Assembly (NCBI GenBank): GCA_937951395.1 | Contig: CALFBV010000025.1 | Location: 1 to 17,110 of the forward strand | Source: an uncultured Rubritalea sp. | Lineage (GTDB): Bacteria > Verrucomicrobiota > Verrucomicrobiia > Verrucomicrobiales > Akkermansiaceae | Reading direction: 5' to 3' | DNA length: 17,110 bases | In this document: in pieces, positions 1 to 7,177 of the stretch | Position numbering within the stretch: the stretch's first letter is position 1 | Layout of the letters: the number at the start of each line of letters is the position of its first letter | Translations under genes and position numbers: made by a program | The notes under the pieces: model-generated | Seen by the model: only the letters and a program-made list of their open reading frames with translations | Told to the model about the DNA's origin: nothing | Databases searched by the model: none

Positions 1-605
1 CTAGAGATTTCACGTTCGCGGCTGCCAGGAAAGAGCCCTATCAGATTAGCATCTCTGACGACATCTATTTTGTTCTCAACCAACTCATCCACGATCGGGT
101 TCCCTACAAACGTAGTAGAAAGCCCGGAACTCTCGAAGAGGGGCTTCTCAAAGGGCAAAATGCATAGCATTTTATCGAGAACAGCAGCCATTTTAGGAAT
201 GCGTCCCTTGTTCCAAGCCCAGACCTTAGGGCTAACGTAATAAATGATCTTAGTCTCTGGCAGAGCCTCACGGACTGCTTTAGCCATACGTAGATTGTAG
301 CCAGGGTAGTCGATAAGAATCAGCGCGTCTGGCTGGATCTGCTTAAGCTCACTGAGCATGGAGTAGAACTGTTTCTTAAACCAACGGTAATGCTTGAGTA
401 CTTCTACCACTCCCATGACTGCGGATCTTTCCACCCAGTCGCGAACGTTTTCGCCTCCTACTGCCCTCATCTCTGGACCACCTGCACCAGAGAATTCTAC
501 TCCACCCTGGTCTGTCAGCTCAGACTTGATAGCGTGCATTAGCTCGGCTCCGTGGGTGTCACCACTGACCTCGCCTGAGATCAGATAGATCTTCTTAGCA
601 CTCAT
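1..605 (-). CDS. lpxB: lipid-A-disaccharide synthase LpxB, 3' end cut by the window edge
   Basis: LpxB is a GT-B glycosyltransferase that joins UDP-diacylglucosamine to lipid X (2,3-diacylglucosamine 1-phosphate) to give the lipid A disaccharide at the inner membrane. About 201 N-terminal residues are visible; the rest lies beyond base 1. I read the family landmarks directly: an N-terminal SGEVSGD loop (about residues 10-16), GGPEMRA, an LIDYPGYNLR strand, VSPKVWAWNKGRIPKM in the middle, ILPFEKPLFE, a VGNPIVDE segment, and LFPGSREREI at the edge, where the UDP-binding C-terminal domain starts. The ATG at 605-603 gives the canonical N-terminus (MSAKKIYLISGEVSGD). It lies 68 bases downstream of yajC on the same strand. 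No good Shine-Dalgarno site precedes the ATG, and a possible promoter ends 6 bases before it. Confidence 0.95.
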   Translation of the reverse strand, partial: MSAKKIYLISGEVSGDTHGAELMHAIKSELTDQGGVEFSGAGGPEMRAVGGENVRDWVERSAVMGVVEVLKHYRWFKKQFYSMLSELKQIQPDALILIDYPGYNLRMAKAVREALPETKIIYYVSPKVWAWNKGRIPKMAAVLDKMLCILPFEKPLFESSGLSTTFVGNPIVDELVENKIDVVRDANLIGLFPGSREREIS

Positions 606-611
606 TTTGAA

Positions 612-640
612 AGTTTAGAGCATTCTAGCAGAAAGCTCAA
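612..640 (-). promoter_or_regulatory. possible sigma70-type promoter for lpxB
   Basis: Reading the minus strand there is TTGAGC (640-635), a 17-base spacer and TAAACT (617-612), four of six matches in each box. The -10 box ends 6 bases before the lpxB ATG, so a start about 7 bases downstream would produce a leaderless mRNA. This is pattern matching only, in an A/T-rich gap. Confidence 0.3.
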
Positions 641-642
641 AG

Positions 643-659
643 GAATAATTCCATTATTC
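643..659. repeat. perfect 7-bp inverted repeat between yajC and lpxB
   Basis: GAATAAT (643-649) and ATTATTC (653-659) flank a 3-base centre. It is A/T rich with no U-tract, so it is unlikely to be a terminator. It sits just upstream of the candidate lpxB -35 box and could be an operator or chance. Confidence 0.3.
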
Positions 660-673
660 AGCAGTAAAACTTA

Positions 674-1003
674 TTACTGCTTAGGTGATTTAATCTCTTT
701 GTCAGCCCCTTTAGTAAGAACATTAGCAATAGCGCTCTTGTCATATTTAACAAAAGTTCCTTCTGCTAATCTGAGTGAAACTGTCGTGTCGCTCACTGCA
801 TTTACAGTCGCGTGCATTCCACCGATAGTGACAACGTTGTCACCTTTCTTTAGCTGAGCCTGACGCTCGCGGAGTGCCTTAGCGCGCTTCTGCTGTGGGC
901 GGATCATCACTACCCACATGATGACGAAAAGAAGGACGAAAAAGATCAGTTGGCTCATGCCTGCTGCACCTTTGTTGGCTAGTATTTCAAATGTATTAGT
1001 CAT
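674..1003 (-). CDS. yajC: preprotein translocase subunit YajC
   Basis: YajC is the small single-pass inner-membrane protein that associates with SecDF-YidC at the Sec translocon. The 109-aa product has one strongly hydrophobic segment at about residues 18-35 (LIFFVLLFVIMWVVMIRP). The hallmark RPQQKRAKALRERQ basic stretch follows, then the cytoplasmic domain with KKGDNVVTIGGMHATV. Length is typical. It starts one base after the tgt stop codon, the widespread tgt-yajC pairing. Usually secD/secF follow; here the next gene is lpxB. Confidence 0.95.
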   Translation of the reverse strand: MTNTFEILANKGAAGMSQLIFFVLLFVIMWVVMIRPQQKRAKALRERQAQLKKGDNVVTIGGMHATVNAVSDTTVSLRLAEGTFVKYDKSAIANVLTKGADKEIKSPKQ

Positions 1004-1004
1004 G

Positions 1005-2126
1005 TTATTCTTGGTTATATCGTTTTATAAATTCTGCTTTGAAGGTCGAGAAAGTGCCGTTTTCGATGGCTGTTCTCGCACGCTCCATGAGACGTAGATA
1101 GAAATGCAGATTGTGGAAAGAAAGCAATCTCAAAGCTAACATTTCCTTCGCTCTCCAAAGGTGACGTATGTAACTGCGGGAAAACCTCGCGACACTCGGA
1201 TGCGTGGTCTCTGTCAATGGACGCTTATCAATTTCAAATTCCTTATTTTTGATGTGGATAGGCCCATCATCTGTGAAAGCTAGTCCGTGACGCGCCACAC
1301 GTGTAGGCATAACGCAATCAAACATATCCACTCCCCGAGCAATCATTTCCAACATCTGTGGGGGCGTACCTAGCCCCATCGCATATCTAGGCTTATCTTC
1401 TGGAAGAAATGGGACTGCATTATCTATAGCGCGGAACATCTCGTACTCTGGCTCTCCCACAGAAATACCCCCTACTGCGTAGCCATCAAAGCCTAGCTCA
1501 ACAAGCTCGCGCGCTGACTGCTCGCGCATTTCAGCATAGATACTTCCCTGCACGATACCGAAATGCATCTGCTTACCATTGCCTGACTTAGGCTCATTTT
1601 GCACCACCCATTCCTTGCACCGTGCTGCCCATCGGGTAGTGAGGGAAAGTGAATCTAGCGCATATTTTTCCTCGCACGGGTAGGGCGGGCATTCATCAAA
1701 GAGCATTGCTATGTCACTACCAATCACTGCTTGGATCTCCATACTAACTTCTGGAGAAAGCATCATTTTAGAACCGTCTAAGTGATTCTGAAACCTTACC
1801 CCTTCTTCAGTGATTTTGCGTAATTTAGCTAATGACCAAACCTGAAAGCCTCCGGAATCTGTCAAAATAGGCTTATCCCAGGAGGCAAACTCATGTAGCC
1901 CTCCAAACTCACGCAGTACATCTAGGCCGGGCCTGAGATTTAAATGATAGGTATTTCCCAAGATAATCTGAGAGCCCATCGCCACCAAGTCATCTGGGTG
2001 TAACGTCTTCACAGAACCCTGCGTTCCCACAGGCATAAAGATGGGCGTCTCCACCACTCCATGTGCAGTGGTGAGCCTCCCCCGCCGCGCCATTGTTTCA
2101 GAATCTGTTTTTAGTAGTTCAAACAC
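1005..2126 (-). CDS. tgt: tRNA-guanine transglycosylase (queuine/preQ1), lacking the zinc cysteines
   Basis: Tgt swaps guanine-34 of GUN-anticodon tRNAs for preQ1 during queuosine synthesis. The 373-aa protein has family length and key residues: GVVETPIFMPVGTQGSVK near the N-terminus, the substrate-binding Asp90 in LTDSGGFQ, the GGISVGEP loop, and the nucleophile Asp270 in DMFDCVMPTR. The start is a GTG at 2126; it gives MFELLKTDSETMARRGRL, which matches the family N-terminus better than the ATG at 2093. Oddity: bacterial Tgt binds structural zinc through CxCxxC plus a His. The aligned stretch here reads ETTHPSVARFSRSYIRHL, with Thr307, His309 and Val312 in place of the cysteines, while the later His338 (SFHNL) is retained. 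Catalysis looks intact; the zinc site does not. It is first in a tgt-yajC unit. Confidence 0.96.
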   Translation of the reverse strand: MFELLKTDSETMARRGRLTTAHGVVETPIFMPVGTQGSVKTLHPDDLVAMGSQIILGNTYHLNLRPGLDVLREFGGLHEFASWDKPILTDSGGFQVWSLAKLRKITEEGVRFQNHLDGSKMMLSPEVSMEIQAVIGSDIAMLFDECPPYPCEEKYALDSLSLTTRWAARCKEWVVQNEPKSGNGKQMHFGIVQGSIYAEMREQSARELVELGFDGYAVGGISVGEPEYEMFRAIDNAVPFLPEDKPRYAMGLGTPPQMLEMIARGVDMFDCVMPTRVARHGLAFTDDGPIHIKNKEFEIDKRPLTETTHPSVARFSRSYIRHLWRAKEMLALRLLSFHNLHFYLRLMERARTAIENGTFSTFKAEFIKRYNQE

Positions 2127-2269
2127 TGGTGTTTGTTACACGGGATTTTTGACGATGAACAGCTACATTTACAAAAATGCACTTAATTGGGGGAATTTTC
2201 GGCATTTGGTGTATTTTTATTCCCCTCTCGCCTCCGTTTCATTAGCCTGTCGCCAATAAATTAACTATT

Positions 2270-2884
2270 ATGCCTAGAATTATCATTTCAGAGCCAGGTA
2301 AAACACCTCAGCCGTATCGTTTAAAAATCGATCGAGTCGTCACTAAGATAGGACGCGGCAGCGATAATGACATCATCATCACCGCAGGATCAGCATCAAC
2401 GTATCACTGCAAAATGAAGCGCATCGAGGGCGGATTCATTCTTGAAGATAATGATTCAACAAACGGCATCAAGCATGAGGACACTCAGTATCGCATTATC
2501 GATCTTGAGGATGGAGTGACCGTCCAGATCGGAGATGACATCGACATGGAGTTCAATCTCAGTGATGAAGAGAAAGAAATTCTTTCGCGCGAAGATCACG
2601 AGCCGCAACAGAAAGCCAGTTTCCCTAAGAATAAATCTAAAGCTAAGCCTGTTGAAGTAGATGAAGACAACGTCATTTTAGAGGAAGCTCCATCAAAGAA
2701 AAAATCATCCCGCGATGATGATGAGCGACCTAAGTTAAAAACTAAATCTGATAAACCAGTATCTCCCAAGCCTGGATCAAGGTTCAGCTTTATTATTTTT
2801 ATGATTCTCGCCATTCTTTGCTTCTTAGGCGGACTAGCAGTGAGGCATTACCAAGAGCACAAGACGTTCATCTTCACTAAATAG
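2270..2884 (+). CDS. FHA-domain protein with C-terminal membrane anchor
   Basis: FHA domains bind phosphothreonine peptides, usually partners of Ser/Thr kinases. The domain covers about residues 5-97 and shows the signature: IGRGSDND (residues 27-34), a Ser43-x-x-His46 pair, and LEDNDSTNG ending at Asn65-Gly66. A long charged linker rich in Lys, Asp and Glu (about 98-168) follows. One transmembrane helix (about 171-192) and a short 12-residue tail end the 204-aa protein, so the FHA domain should face the cytoplasm on a tail anchor. The gene diverges from tgt across a 143-base gap. It converges on pabB, with stop codons 3 bases apart and no terminator between them. The ATG lies in an A/T-rich context without a Shine-Dalgarno site. 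Its specific partner cannot be told from the window. Confidence 0.92.
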   Translation: MPRIIISEPGKTPQPYRLKIDRVVTKIGRGSDNDIIITAGSASTYHCKMKRIEGGFILEDNDSTNGIKHEDTQYRIIDLEDGVTVQIGDDIDMEFNLSDEEKEILSREDHEPQQKASFPKNKSKAKPVEVDEDNVILEEAPSKKKSSRDDDERPKLKTKSDKPVSPKPGSRFSFIIFMILAILCFLGGLAVRHYQEHKTFIFTK

Positions 2885-2887
2885 ATT

Positions 2888-4129
2888 TTATTTACTGAGC
2901 TTTAAAGCGCGGCGAATACCCTTCGCCTTATGTAGCGTCTCTTCATACTCAGTCTCTGCGTCTGAGTCCGCCACGATGCCTGCCCCCACATGGTAGTGTA
3001 GATCATCCTCTTCGCGCACTAATGTGCGGATAACGATGTTAAATTGACTCACTTGATTAAAACCGACGTAGCCAACTGCTCCAGTATAGAGCCCGCGGTC
3101 TTCACTCTCAAGCTCATCGATGATTTCCATAGCGCGTTTTTTAGGAGCACCAGTGATGCTCCCACCTGGGAAACATTTCTCTAACGCCAGCCAGTAGTCT
3201 ACATCTTCTCTGAGCTGGCCAGAAACTTTCGAGACTAGATGATAAACGTGTTCTAGTTTTTCTAACTGCAGCATCTCATCCACCTTCACACTTCCATATT
3301 CACAGACTTGCCCTAGATCATTACGCTCCAGATCCGTGATCATCACAAGCTCAGATCTCTCCTTAGCTGACTCTAACAGCTCTTTAGCCGACTCTTCATC
3401 TTGCTCTTTATTTTTATAGCGAGGTCGGGTCCCCTTAATAGGACGTGTTTCTATCCTCCTCCCATCCATCTTTAAAAAAGTCTCTGGTGATGAGGACAAA
3501 ACCTCTCTCCCCTCTAGACTTAAGTAGAGTGACATTGGAGCAGGTGTTGAGCGCCTCAGCGAATCATACAGAGAGAACAGTGATCCAGACTTTACTTTGG
3601 TGCTGAATTTCTGCGTCAAATTAACCTGATAGATGTCTCCAGCGCGTATATATTCCTGTACTTTCTGCACGCCAGAAATATAATCCTCCCTACTCGTGTG
3701 CGCAGTGAAATGACCTATCTCAAAATCTAACAGCTTTGAATCTAACAGTTTTTTGGAAAGCTTACCCACCTCATACCACTGAGACGCATCATGGTCGAAA
3801 AACAAACAAGATTCATAAACACCAAAACAAAAATCACCATCATAATCCACCCAGCCAAATGCTCCTCCAACAGGAAATGAAGGAAACTGAACCTCAGTAG
3901 AATGCAGATCATACTTCTCCATTGCAGCCCTAACCTCTGTAAAATCACACCCTACTCCTCTAATCACTTGCACTGGTTCAGCAGCGATGATGGATACTGG
4001 ATTCTTAAAGCCTACTGGCAAGTTCCCTGAGCTATCGAAAAACATCATCCCCTCTAGGTGAGACAATTTTCGCGCAACCTCAACAGGCTGGAGACCCAGA
4101 TCTACTTTGCTACAGGTAAGTTTTTTCAT
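2888..4129 (-). CDS. pabB: aminodeoxychorismate synthase component I (PabB)
   Basis: PabB turns chorismate plus ammonia from a PabA glutaminase into 4-amino-4-deoxychorismate for folate synthesis. The 413-aa product has the chorismate-binding domain motifs in order: GDIYQVNLTQKF; PIKGTRPR with Lys232, the nucleophilic lysine that separates PabB from TrpE (PIAGT); ELVMITDLERNDLG; FPGGSITGAPKKRAMEII; RGLYTGAVGY; and VGAGIVADSDAETEYEET. No glutaminase or lyase domain is fused, so PabA and PabC must be encoded elsewhere. It starts 10 bases after the rsgA stop and is probably last in a menE-rsgA-pabB transcript. An isochorismate or anthranilate synthase is the alternative, but the PIKGT lysine argues against both. 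Confidence 0.93.
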   Translation of the reverse strand: MKKLTCSKVDLGLQPVEVARKLSHLEGMMFFDSSGNLPVGFKNPVSIIAAEPVQVIRGVGCDFTEVRAAMEKYDLHSTEVQFPSFPVGGAFGWVDYDGDFCFGVYESCLFFDHDASQWYEVGKLSKKLLDSKLLDFEIGHFTAHTSREDYISGVQKVQEYIRAGDIYQVNLTQKFSTKVKSGSLFSLYDSLRRSTPAPMSLYLSLEGREVLSSSPETFLKMDGRRIETRPIKGTRPRYKNKEQDEESAKELLESAKERSELVMITDLERNDLGQVCEYGSVKVDEMLQLEKLEHVYHLVSKVSGQLREDVDYWLALEKCFPGGSITGAPKKRAMEIIDELESEDRGLYTGAVGYVGFNQVSQFNIVIRTLVREEDDLHYHVGAGIVADSDAETEYEETLHKAKGIRRALKLSK

Positions 4130-4139
4130 ATCCCACTAT

Positions 4140-5261
4140 CTATCTCCCCCTGCTAGAACCCCGCTCTGGGTTCTGCTCCTTCTCGTAGTCTATCCTGTCC
4201 GCTAAGTTTCGCGCCTTAACGCGGTGATCACGTTTCGCTCTGCGCTCAACTAAGATCTTACGCTTCTTTTGCCGCTTCTGGAGATCTGCTATTTCTTCCT
4301 CTAATTTTAGAAAACTTTCATACCGCTCTATATCCAGGCTACCGTCCTCCACCCCTGCACGTATAGCACAGCCCTTGTCCTTGCCGTGCTTACAGTCGTG
4401 GAATTTACACACACCCGCTATCTGCTCTATATCCGCAAAACTCTCTCGCAATGTAGTCTCATCCGTCCACATCTGCACCTCTCTGATTCCGGGGTTATCG
4501 ATAAGAATACCTCCATCCTCGAGCACCATTAATTCTCTAGCTGTAGTTGTGTGTCTGCCCTTTCCTGTGAGTTCATTTACCTCGCTAGTCCACTGCCACT
4601 CCTCACCTAGGAGTTGATTTACTAAAGTAGACTTCCCTACCCCACTAGATCCCACCAGCGTGATACTCACACCCTTCTGGAGGTAAGATTTCAGAACCTC
4701 AAGACCCTCATTTTTCACCGCGCTTGTTATAAAGACATCTGCATCTTTACTTAGCTCTGAAATTTCCGCTCTAGCCTGCTCGTTCACTTCAGCGGGAAAA
4801 AGATCACTCTTATTCACCAGCACAACAGCTTTAGCCCGGCTCCTCTCTATAAGCATAAAGTAGCGCTCCATCCTGCGCGGATTGAAATCAGATCCCGCAT
4901 CAGTCACAACCACCACAACGGTCACATTCGCAGCCATCACTTGCTCCTCGCTGCTTTTCCCTGGAAGCTTGCGTGAGAAACAAGTCTGTCTCGAAAGACG
5001 CGCGCGTATCACCGTTTCCTCGCCATCATCGCCTACGTCTAGAGCTACCCAATCCCCCACTGCTGGGAGTTCTGCATCAGATTCAGCATCATGATACACT
5101 TTTCCGCCCATGATGACCTCTAGCTCCTCGCCACCTTCCAGTAGCGCACCATAAGTGATCTTATTATCACGGATCAGCCTAGCAGGCGCCCAGCCCTTTT
5201 TCTCAAAGGGGGTGAACTCTGCGGCAAATTGAGCATTCCAGCCTAAATCTTCTAGCGTCAT
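4140..5261 (-). CDS. rsgA: small ribosomal subunit biogenesis GTPase RsgA
   Basis: RsgA is a circularly permuted GTPase that helps mature the 30S subunit. An N-terminal OB-fold is followed by the permuted G motifs: NKSD (G4, about residue 150), then the P-loop GSSGVGKST (about 203-211), then DNPG (G3). A C-terminal zinc knuckle with CKFHDCKHGKDKGC (about 283-297) and a basic tail complete it. I chose the ATG at 5261, giving 373 aa beginning MTLEDLGWN. It has AAGG 9 bases upstream, lies 16 bases after the menE stop, and matches the family N-terminus. A longer reading from a TTG at 5297 would overlap menE by 20 bases and has no ribosome site. It sits between menE and pabB on one transcript. Confidence 0.96.
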   Translation of the reverse strand: MTLEDLGWNAQFAAEFTPFEKKGWAPARLIRDNKITYGALLEGGEELEVIMGGKVYHDAESDAELPAVGDWVALDVGDDGEETVIRARLSRQTCFSRKLPGKSSEEQVMAANVTVVVVVTDAGSDFNPRRMERYFMLIERSRAKAVVLVNKSDLFPAEVNEQARAEISELSKDADVFITSAVKNEGLEVLKSYLQKGVSITLVGSSGVGKSTLVNQLLGEEWQWTSEVNELTGKGRHTTTARELMVLEDGGILIDNPGIREVQMWTDETTLRESFADIEQIAGVCKFHDCKHGKDKGCAIRAGVEDGSLDIERYESFLKLEEEIADLQKRQKKRKILVERRAKRDHRVKARNLADRIDYEKEQNPERGSSRGR

Positions 5262-5277
5262 CTGATCAGACCTTAAC

Positions 5278-6423
5278 TTATCTAGCTGAAAAAACAATAG
5301 ATTCCACCACTTCCGTTAACTTAGATCGTCGCAGCTTCCCCATCTCATTACGTGGAAAATGAGAGACCACAATAGATTCTTCTAATTGCTCTAGACCAGA
5401 CCAGCTGAGATCTCGGATAAGATCAGAATTCTCCATCTTATCCACCACAGGATAAAGCTTCACCCCTCTACGATCGTCTAGCAACGGCACTAAATAAACT
5501 TCATCTCGTATCAATAGAGAGAGACGACTTTCTAGCGATGTAACATCCACCAACTCGCCCAGAATTTTCACTCGTTGATCACTTCTGCCTATAAATTTAA
5601 TCCCCGTTCTCCCATCTAGCTCTAACACATCCACTCTATCGCTAGTAGTGAACCATCCACCCACTTTAGGATCTACAAACTGCCACCTGTCATCCCCGTC
5701 AGCTCCCTCGAGCAAGTACCCCTCCAGCAAGCAGTCCCCCTTCACTTCTAACAAACCTTCTCTATCCGTGCGCACTTGCCAGCCTCCAATAAGATCTAGA
5801 TGACCAGTCTTCCCAAAGCTTCCTGTAGCAATCTGCGAACCCGTCTCCGTCATCCCATAACTCTCTAGGATAGACCACCCTAGCTTCAGAGCCTCAGCTC
5901 TCACATCAGGATCTAATCTACCACCACCAATGACCACAGCTCTAACAGACTTTGGGCAAGTATGGACTCCGTTCACAATGTCTACAAGTTGTGTCGGCAC
6001 TAATGACAATACACTGACCTTATTTTCATTCAGAAATGCTACACAAGAACCCGCTGACCATTTATCTGAGTATACAGCAACCCGAGCACCGCTTACATGA
6101 GCACGAGCGATCACTCCTAGCCCACCCACGTGATAAGAAGGCAATGCTAAACCAAAGACGTCATTCTCACTAATATCCAGATAAACATTCACCAGAGCAG
6201 CATGCTTCAAGATAGCATTCTTAGAATGCACCACCCATTTCGCCACACCAGAGCTACCGGATGTCTTAATGAGTAATGAAGAGCTTACTTTTTCTAGTAA
6301 CTCATCTGATAAATTTAAATCCGCCACAAGAGAAACACCACTCTCAGCAGAAAGACAATACCCCACATCATTTCCCAGCAAGCCCTCCCATAACGCATAA
6401 TCAAAATCTGACTCCCTCTTCAT
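5278..6423 (-). CDS. menE: AMP-dependent ligase, probably o-succinylbenzoate-CoA ligase (MenE)
   Basis: This is an ANL-superfamily adenylating enzyme that activates a carboxylic acid as acyl-AMP and transfers it to CoA. The core motifs are present: TSGSSGVAK (A3, residues 54-62), SYGMTETGSQ (A5), a TSDRVDVLELDGRTG segment (A7), GRSDQRVKILGE (A8), and a near-C-terminal NEMGKLRRSKL carrying the A10 lysine. At 381 aa it is short for the superfamily, which fits the compact MenE type acting on o-succinylbenzoate in menaquinone synthesis. No other men gene is nearby, so the substrate is inferred. I place the start at the ATG at 6423. A reading extended upstream to a TTG at 6459 would begin inside a terminator hairpin. 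The stop lies 16 bases before the chosen rsgA start. Confidence 0.76.
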   Translation of the reverse strand: MKRESDFDYALWEGLLGNDVGYCLSAESGVSLVADLNLSDELLEKVSSSLLIKTSGSSGVAKWVVHSKNAILKHAALVNVYLDISENDVFGLALPSYHVGGLGVIARAHVSGARVAVYSDKWSAGSCVAFLNENKVSVLSLVPTQLVDIVNGVHTCPKSVRAVVIGGGRLDPDVRAEALKLGWSILESYGMTETGSQIATGSFGKTGHLDLIGGWQVRTDREGLLEVKGDCLLEGYLLEGADGDDRWQFVDPKVGGWFTTSDRVDVLELDGRTGIKFIGRSDQRVKILGELVDVTSLESRLSLLIRDEVYLVPLLDDRRGVKLYPVVDKMENSDLIRDLSWSGLEQLEESIVVSHFPRNEMGKLRRSKLTEVVESIVFSAR

Positions 6424-6429
6424 GATCCA

Positions 6430-6459
6430 ACTATAGCCAATAAAAAAGCCGATAAGCAA
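6430..6459 (-). promoter_or_regulatory. putative menE promoter overlapping the upstream terminator
   Basis: On the minus strand TTGCTT (6459-6454) lies within the loop and descending arm of the preceding terminator hairpin. An 18-base spacer that includes the U-tract follows, then TATAGT (6435-6430, five of six to consensus). The box ends 6 bases before the menE ATG, so transcription would begin at or next to the start codon. The terminator immediately upstream means menE needs a promoter about here. Confidence 0.42.
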
Positions 6460-6475
6460 TCACGCTTATCGGCTT
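6442..6475 (-). terminator. rho-independent terminator ending the polysaccharide export module
   Basis: A perfect 12-bp stem (6446-6457 with 6464-6475, core GCCGATAAGC/GCTTATCGGC) encloses a 6-base loop and is followed on the minus strand by six U. It lies about 90 bases past the Wza-like stop codon and 18 bases before the menE ATG. There is no T-tract on the plus side, so it acts on leftward transcription. Confidence 0.9.
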
Positions 6476-6491
6476 AGTAAATATTGTTCGT

Positions 6492-6581
6492 TTATGTGAG
6501 AAGTTCATTCACAATGATATGATCATACGGATAGTCTTTCTCGTGACTGTTTTTTAAGCAACGACTTACCTTCCGTTCCAT
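6492..6581 (-). CDS. possible 29-aa small ORF overlapping the 3' end of the Wza-like gene
   Basis: An ATG inside the last codons of the Wza-like gene opens a frame of 29 codons that stops 16 bases before the terminator. Its second half reads YPYDHIIVNELLT, which resembles the YDYVIVND segment near the C-terminus of guanylate kinases. The preceding SRCLKNSHEKD loosely resembles the helix before it. This could be a remnant of a gmk-like 3' end, a small translated peptide, or coincidence; the first 16 bases are constrained by the overlapping gene. No ribosome site was seen. Confidence 0.2.
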   Translation of the reverse strand: MERKVSRCLKNSHEKDYPYDHIIVNELLT

Positions 6582-7153
6582 TTCTTCTCTTTGAGAATGA
6601 TCTGATCGTTAGGATATACTTTCTCAACCATGTGTTCTGGTATCTTCATATCGTATATATAGATCTTTCCATTTCTAAGTAGCTCAACACGGTTTTGCGC
6701 TGCAAATGTTGTAGGCCCAGCTGCGGACACTACGTCTATCAGCCTCAAACCAGGTCTGTACGGCTGTGGTCCGGAACGTCCTACTTGACCTGAAACAGTG
6801 ACAAACTTCTGGATTTCTTCAGTCGTTATCTTATCCCTTATCTTCGCCAACTCTTTCTGCTCATTCAAACTCTGTATAGAAATAGTTGGTGTTGTATAAA
6901 TCTGAGCATTCCTATACGCGGCTTCTATACGTCTAGCTAGGGCTGACGTAGATAGACCACTAGTGCTAATAGGCATATTCGTTAAAAATGGGAGAAATAT
7001 TTGATTCGATTTAGAAACTTCGTATTGACCATTGATCTGACCCTGTTCTCCCTCAGGAACACCCTTGATAGTAATAGTCAGCGTGTCTCCCTTAATAATT
7101 CTCGCCTGTGCAAAAGACGCTAACATTAGTGATAGTAGTATTAATAATTTCAT
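6566..7153 (-). CDS. short polysaccharide export (Wza-like) protein with one SLBB domain
   Basis: Wza-family proteins form the periplasmic and outer-membrane conduit for capsule or exopolysaccharide export. This one is only 195 aa. A signal peptide (residues 1-17, cleavage after SFAQA) is followed by the poly-export domain (IKGDTLTITIKG ... QIFLPFLTN, about 18-100). A single SLBB domain comes next (VTVSGQVGRSGPQPYRPG ... VYPNDQIILKEK, about 118-190). There is no lipobox cysteine and no C-terminal amphipathic helix. It therefore should not anchor in or cross the outer membrane by itself, unlike E. coli Wza. It lies 24 bases after the BY-kinase gene, in the classic Wza-Wzc partnership, and ends the unit before a strong terminator. 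The beta-barrel encoded upstream may provide the outer-membrane pore (inference). Confidence 0.86.
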   Translation of the reverse strand: MKLLILLSLMLASFAQARIIKGDTLTITIKGVPEGEQGQINGQYEVSKSNQIFLPFLTNMPISTSGLSTSALARRIEAAYRNAQIYTTPTISIQSLNEQKELAKIRDKITTEEIQKFVTVSGQVGRSGPQPYRPGLRLIDVVSAAGPTTFAAQNRVELLRNGKIYIYDMKIPEHMVEKVYPNDQIILKEKKWNGR

Positions 7154-7177
7154 AATTTTATATTTTGGGTTTATCTA

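Noticed and set aside
394..588. Plus-strand 64-codon frame
   Set aside because: It lies opposite lpxB, whose motifs are unmistakable; Pro/Ser/Thr-rich composition is typical of an antisense shadow.
5262..5297. Longer rsgA start overlapping menE
   Set aside because: It uses a TTG without a ribosome site; the ATG at 5261 has AAGG at the right distance and the family N-terminus.
6424..6459. Extended menE N-terminus (LIGFFIGYSWI)
   Set aside because: These codons come from the terminator hairpin and its T-tract; the family N-terminus begins at the ATG at 6423.
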